Assembly (NCBI GenBank): GCA_964373925.1
Contig: CAYJWS010000074.1
Span: forward strand, 1 to 5,106
Source: CAYJWS01 sp964373925
GTDB taxonomy: Bacteria; Patescibacteriota; Patescibacteriia; Buchananbacterales; GWA2-38-13
Reading direction: 5' to 3'
DNA: 5,106 nucleotides
Shown piece by piece: positions 4,989 to 5,106 of the stretch (the first letter of the stretch is position 1; every line of letters begins with the position of its first letter). The notes under the pieces were generated by a model. It had not been told where the DNA came from and ran no database searches. It was given only the letters and a program-made list of their open reading frames with translations. The position numbers and the translations under genes were made by a program.

Positions 4989-5106
4989 GTAGAAAAAGTA
5001 AAATTGTCATCCCCACGAAGCTTCGGGGGAATCCAGTAGATTAAAATATTTCATTCTTTTAGATCCCCCGAAAGCTTTCGGGGGTGCGGGATGACAGTTT
5101 TTCTAC
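4989..5106. repeat. MITE-like inverted-repeat element at the window end (GTCATCCC/GGGATGAC family)
   Basis: Outer arms GTAGAAAAA (4989-4997) and TTTTTCTAC (5098-5106) are perfect inverted repeats. Inside them, TGTCATCCC (5005-5013) pairs with GGGATGACA (5088-5096). The left arm has 7 extra bases (GTAAAAT) between the two blocks, where the right has one. Within are a hairpin at about 5011-5029 (CGAAG/CTTCG core) and a perfect 20-bp palindrome at 5065-5084 (CCCCCGAAAG with its complement). It could act as a bidirectional terminator, since a T run follows the GGGATGACA arm on the plus strand and T-rich sequence follows on the minus strand. The element may continue beyond the window. Confidence 0.7.

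Overview
The window is part of a type IV pilus (T4P) gene cluster, all on the plus strand. The order is: a PilN-like inner-membrane protein with a long proline/lysine-rich N-terminal extension, PilO, a small single-span protein in the usual pilP position, the assembly ATPase PilB, and a stand-alone CheY-like receiver. The standard genetic code fits (TGA is used as a stop). The genome is moderately AT-rich, and no start codon has a convincing Shine-Dalgarno sequence. The NLIPEE version of the PilN motif, the lack of any visible outer-membrane component and the many palindromic intergenic repeats suggest an uncultured Patescibacteria/CPR bacterium, most likely a Parcubacteria-type lineage. That placement is an inference from sequence style, not a measured phylogeny.

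Layout. Positions 1-1861 hold pilN and pilO, which overlap by 4 bp (ATGA) and are probably translationally coupled. An upstream pilM would be expected just outside the window. Positions 1862-1977 are a GC-rich repeat element with two hairpins. Positions 1978-2421 encode the small membrane protein; its reading frame continues upstream into the repeat, but the better start is the ATG at 1978. Positions 2422-2694 contain no gene and are almost filled with palindromic repeats, some apparently nested. pilB occupies 2695-4428. A short intergenic region (4429-4503) carries a promoter-like sequence very close to the ATG of the receiver gene (4504-4881), so that transcript may be leaderless. Positions 4882-5106 hold an AT-rich hairpin and a roughly 118-bp inverted-repeat element that ends at the window edge.

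How the genes work together (family knowledge): PilN and PilO form the inner-membrane alignment complex, and PilN's cytoplasmic N-terminus normally docks on the actin-like PilM. PilB is the hexameric ATPase that powers pilin polymerisation. A single-domain receiver beside it could couple a phosphorelay to pilus extension or twitching. The genes are recognisable T4P parts. The less ordinary signals are the oversized PilN N-terminus, the open frame upstream of it that lacks a start codon, a palindromic repeat inside the PilN coding sequence, and several different palindromic repeat families in only 5 kb. I found no CRISPR array, tRNA, rRNA, transposase gene or clearly new multi-gene system.
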